The position numbers and the translations under genes are program-made. This document shows positions 60,216 to 64,000 of a DNA stretch of 64,000 nucleotides, one piece after another. Below the pieces are notes generated by a model. That model was not told where the DNA came from. It did not search any database and was given only the letters and a program-made list of their open reading frames with translations. How positions within the stretch are numbered: position 1 is the first letter of the stretch; each line of letters opens with the position of its first letter. Origin of the DNA: Plasmodium relictum (lineage: Eukaryota; Apicomplexa; Aconoidasida; Haemosporida; Plasmodiidae); contig NC_041684.1 of the NCBI RefSeq assembly GCF_900005765.1, positions 124,001 through 188,000 on the forward strand, written 5' to 3'.

Positions 60216-61463
60216 TATATATATGTATTTATATTTCTTAATATTTTAACTTTATATTTTTATATGCAAATAATAAGAAAAGCAATATTTTTTTTTTTTT
60301 TCTCTTTCTTTATAATATTAAAGTTTACACAAATACCAACAAAATTTATTCAAACATACAAAACTAAAATTTAATAAGAGAAAATTGAAAGAAAAAAAAA
60401 ATATATATATATATATATATATGAAACTTATTAGAATTTTTTTTTGTTTTTTTTTTTTTCATTTATTCTCTATAATATTATATATATATATATACATTTT
60501 TTTTTTATTTTTCTCTAATAAAAACTATAACAAAATAAAATATATTGAAAGATTCGTGCACAATGTTAATATACATTTATATATATAAAAATTTTAAAAT
60601 AAAAAAAAAAATTACAGTATTTTTAATTTTTATAAATAAATTTTAATACAATTTTATGAATATATACATATTTATATAAAATATTAATTTATCTATATTT
60701 CTTTTTTTTTTTACTTGAAAAAGTTAAAATTGTAGTAGTAAAATTATTAAGAATTTATGATAGCATTAAAAAAAAAACATATACGTACATACACATATGG
60801 AAAAGAAAATGTTGAAATTATTATAACTATATAACTAAACAATTATAAAGAATTGCACAAAAAAAAAATTATATATATATATGTTTAAACAAAAAATATC
60901 ATTTCATATAATTATTCATTTTAGTCTATACATAGGTAAGTTCATTAATAATAATCATGTATAAATGATTTATAAGAAGTAAAAAGGCAGTTTTTATTAA
61001 ACCGTACTAGTAAAATTAATATATTATATATATACATAATGTTTTAAATAATAAAATAGTTTCTTATTTTTAATGAAAAAATTTAAAACAAAACGTAATA
61101 CTATCATTATTTATAATGTACTTTTATATTTATTAATGAAAGTATATTATAAAAATCAATCTTATTATTTATTATTTTCATAAGGAAAGTATATTACTAT
61201 TAAATTAAAAAATTGATATTATTAACGATTTTTTCTTATAATATATCTTATATTGATTGAATTAGTAAATATTATCATTTAAAAATAAAAAGGAAAATTT
61301 TTAAATAAAAATATATATTTTCATTCCTTTTCTTGTTGAAAAAAAAAAAAAAGGTACTAAATTTTTTTTTTTAATATTTAAAAACATATTTCTTATTTTT
61401 TATTAAATAAATTTTTAAAAACCATAATATATTTTGATGAAATATGTAATAAACTATATTTTC
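59578..61463. other. Intergenic region upstream of ARF1
   Basis: About 1.9 kb with the ARF1 promoter and the 3' region of the next minus-strand gene. It includes a long TA array (60166-60223) and T tracts. The 67-codon frame at 60385-60588 is TA-repeat translation and rejected. No RNA gene was recognised. Confidence 0.5.
60166..60223. repeat. (TA)n microsatellite
   Basis: About 28 TA units with one AA interruption near 60208, upstream of ARF1. Confidence 0.9.
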
Positions 61464-62465
61464 TTAAAATTTATATTTTTGATTTTCTTTTAATTTTCTT
61501 TGTTCTCTAAGCATAATAAGGTATTCTTCTTTTATAACGTCTCTAAAGTCTTCTATACCTAAAAAAAAAAAAAGTTAAAATTATAATTAGAATATTATTT
61601 AAATAACTTTTTTTTTTTCATATTGTTTTCTTTTATTTTTAACCATGTTCAAAAGCTTTAATTACAGACAGCCTAGTAGGTACATGAACATTTTGATGAA
61701 CCATTTTTCTCAATTCTTTATTTTCAGGAGTAAGTGCACACAAATTTTCCCATTCTAAATTTACATCATAAACATAATAATTATATTTGTCATTATATAC
61801 ACATTCTGTCATTATTTGCATCATACTATACTCATCATATCTTGGAAACAATCCAGGAGCACATTCACCTCCATATTTCTCTTGTAAAATTTTATTTTCT
61901 TTCAAAATTTTGCATTTAGTCCAAAATACAGGAGGTAATCTATATTGTAAAGTCCTACCTCTTGCATAAAAAATTTTTATTTGAGTGTGAATATTTGCTT
62001 GCAAAAATATTTCAAATAATGGCATTTTTACATCAATTTTTAAATTTACTATTTCTACTTTTCTGCCAAATTTCTCTTTAACTTTACTAACTAAACTTTC
62101 CATTTTATCTTTGTCATTTTCCATTAATTTGCAATAAGGACCTAATAAATAAAAAATAATATATATATATATTTATACATATAAATACATTTATATAAAT
62201 ATTTATATAATTAACCTATTTTGGGAGTTACAAAATATAAAATATTTTTTTGTTTATTTTTTTGAATTTCATAATTACAATGATTTATTAAACGAGTTTG
62301 TCTCATTATATCTAAAACCTTTTCTCTACTTTCATGAGATAATTTATAATCATCAACACTTCTTCTTTCATCTTCTTTTTTATTTCTTATCTCTTCCTTT
62401 ATCAGTAAATCTTCCCAAGTTTCAACTGGGGGTAATGCAGGTATATATCTAAAAAAGAAAAAGAG

Positions 62466-62525
<60 letters not shown>

Positions 62526-62774
62526 GCATTATATTTTTTTTAATTACTCATCTTCTCCAAAATATTTATAATCATCTAATTCTTCATTTGATTGTAATGT
62601 AAATAACGTTTGCTTAAATTTATTTTTTTTAAAACAAAAGATTTTCTTAAAGGATGGTTTTAATATAAAATTTGTTTTTTTATAAATACTGTAGTTCTCA
62701 ACATAATTATCATAAAATATAAATATTACTAATAATGATATTTTTATATTTACATATTTAAAATAATTTAACAT
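61464..62774 (-). CDS. Leader-bearing protein of unknown function, possible apicoplast protein
   Basis: Four in-phase exons (62548-62774, 62216-62448, 61644-62141, 61464-61558) encode 350 aa. I do not recognise the family. The N-terminus MLNYFKYVNIKISLLVIFIFY has a hydrophobic core like a signal sequence, followed by a basic stretch (KKTNFILKPSFKKIFCFKK) that resembles an apicoplast transit peptide. After an acidic linker comes an ordered, rather conserved-looking body: YIPALPPVETWEDLL, FVTPKIGPYCKLMEN, VEIVNLKIDVKMPLFEIF, FYARGRTLQYRLPPVFWTKC and HQNVHVPTRLSVIKAFEHG. A helical, basic C-terminus ends it. Tryptophan and proline use is higher than in its low-complexity neighbours, suggesting a folded domain under constraint. 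No catalytic motif is evident. Confidence 0.8.
62468..62518. repeat. (TA)n microsatellite in an intron
   Basis: About 25 TA units in intron 1 of the unknown leader-bearing gene, between its first two exons. Confidence 0.9.
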
Positions 62775-63366
62775 TATAAATTTAAAAATAATACAAAGAA
62801 GATATGAAAATTTTATATATCAGTCTTCTTTAAACATGGGGATTTAAAATATATAAAAATGTTTTATATTTTATTATTTATAAATAATTGATTTAAAATA
62901 AAAAAAAAAAAAAAAAAAAAAATTGTTAATATTTCAATCTACTATTTTCTTTTTTCTTATTAATGTATTATTTAAAAAAAAAAATATATTTTTCCTCAAA
63001 TTTTAACAATGTTTCTAGAAAAATTATAAAAAATAAAAATAATAAATTAATTTTTATATACACAAAGATATTAATAAAAGTTATTTTTTTTAAAAATTCA
63101 TTAACATAACTTTTAAATTTTTACAATTATTTACTGAAAATAAACACAAATTTATTAAAATATATATATATATATAATTATGTGTATTATTTAATTATAA
63201 ATGTATTATCCAACTTATAAAAAAAATGTTATATAATGAATAAATTTAAAATTAAAAAAAAAAAAAATGGAATTTTATATATTTTTAAAACAAAATATGT
63301 ATATATATACATTTTTTTTTTTTTTTTTTTGATGAAAATGAAGATATTTTGGAAATGAGACAATAT
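62775..63366. other. Tandem intergenic region
   Basis: About 590 bp between two minus-strand genes, with long A tracts (62900-62922) and TA runs. It contains the promoter of the 350-aa gene; nothing else was seen. Confidence 0.5.
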
Positions 63367-64000
63367 TTATAAAGTATTATTATCTTTGTTCTCTTTATGT
63401 AATTTATACTGAATTAAAACATTTTTGAAATATTCAGAATTGTTTTGTTTTAATAAATCAGTTACTATAGCTTCAATATTAAATGAATTTGAATTTTCTA
63501 TATTTTGAAATAGCATTAAAAAAATTTTTACACTATCAATATTTAAAAGTTCTTTAAATGACATATTTTCATTAATATTAAAAATATTTTTTTGTAAAAG
63601 AAAATAATTTTTACTTATTCTTATAAGAGCAGATGTAAAAATATTTAAAAAAGAATTTAATTCAAGTGGATCATTTTTCATAAATAAATTCATTTCCCCA
63701 ATATAAACCTCTACCTTCTCTTCAGTGTATTCATTAAATATGTTATTATTCTCTTTATCTTCTTTATATTGACTCAATATTAAAATTTGAGGGTTATATA
63801 ATAAGAATACTTTTAAAACAATTTTAATAATTTGAATGTAAAAATGAAAATGTGAAGAATTAAAAGTTAAATTAATAATTGTTTCTGATATTTCTACGAG
63901 AGAATTTAAGCATTTTTTAATTATATCACAATCATAATAGTTCAATAAATATTCCATTGTGGATAAGAAGGAATCTAATAATACGTTTTGATTATTATTA
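63367..64000 (-). CDS. 3' end of a helical protein of unknown function (partial)
   Basis: The frame is open from the right edge of the window to a stop at 63367, at least 211 codons. A methionine at 63957 is internal, since codons upstream (reading LLDSFLST) stay open, so the gene begins outside the window. The visible part is mostly helical with repeated hydrophobic patterns (ILKVFLLYNPQILIL, LNIFTSALIRIS, VKIFLMLFQNIE, IVTDLLKQN), recalling helical-repeat proteins such as karyopherins, but no signature fixes the family. The C-terminus is ENKDNNTL. Confidence 0.75.
   Translation of the reverse strand, partial: NNNQNVLLDSFLSTMEYLLNYYDCDIIKKCLNSLVEISETIINLTFNSSHFHFYIQIIKIVLKVFLLYNPQILILSQYKEDKENNNIFNEYTEEKVEVYIGEMNLFMKNDPLELNSFLNIFTSALIRISKNYFLLQKNIFNINENMSFKELLNIDSVKIFLMLFQNIENSNSFNIEAIVTDLLKQNNSEYFKNVLIQYKLHKENKDNNTL

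Overview
The window looks like a stretch of nuclear chromosome from a malaria parasite (genus Plasmodium). Base composition is extremely AT-rich (by eye well under 20% G+C, not computed), with long A/T homopolymers, (TA)n microsatellites, Asn/Lys-rich proteins, short phase-consistent GT-AG introns and ATG starts preceded by runs of A. Gene content also fits: an apicoplast-type pyruvate dehydrogenase E2, an apicoplast-type MnmA, ATG8 ending in a bare glycine, and ARF1. ATG8 and other proteins are close to, but not identical with, the P. falciparum versions I remember. The very low GC suggests an avian-type species (P. gallinaceum/P. relictum-like), but that is a guess. As I recall, eL30, MnmA, ATG8, the PDH E2 and ARF1 lie in the same order on P. 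falciparum chromosome 10. A BLAST comparison would settle this.

Layout: 1-5287 has no recognisable gene. Ribosomal protein eL30 follows (5288-5834, +). Next is a 25-exon membrane protein of the TMEM94/ERMA P-type-ATPase-like family (6472-13424, -), a PH-domain protein (14422-17064, +), an Asn/Lys-rich orphan (17714-19786, -), apicoplast tRNA 2-thiouridylase MnmA (20454-22982, -), ATG8 (24950-25324, -), a ten-exon Nop12/RBM34-like nucleolar RNA-binding protein (27086-29302, -), a roadblock dynein light chain (29915-30843, -), a 791-residue coiled-coil protein (32255-34923, -) and cytoplasmic dynein intermediate chain (37144-39327, +). After these come an NSUN5-like rRNA m5C methyltransferase (39976-41579, -), a mitochondrial RsfS/MALSU1-like factor (42021-43262, +), a giant MYCBPAP-like protein with a PGK-like C-terminus (43611-49167, +), NAT10/Kre33 RNA cytidine acetyltransferase (50097-53962, +), the apicoplast PDH E2 (54391-57313, +), ARF1 (58576-59577, -), a leader-bearing protein of unknown function (61464-62774, -) and the 3' end of a further gene (63367-64000, -).

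Functional themes: ribosome biogenesis and translation (eL30, Nop12-like, NSUN5-like, NAT10, RsfS-like, MnmA); apicoplast biology (MnmA, ATG8, PDH E2, possibly the 350-aa protein); and microtubule motors or flagella (roadblock, dynein intermediate chain, MYCBPAP-like, possibly the coiled-coil protein). These are separately transcribed eukaryotic genes; neighbourhood does not imply operons. Exon models were built by hand from reading frame and GT-AG sites. Every multi-exon model given here keeps frame throughout. I saw no mobile element, CRISPR array, rRNA or tRNA. The most unusual items are the TMEM94-like pump with a degenerate phosphorylation motif and the apparent ASH-domain plus degenerate phosphoglycerate-kinase fusion.
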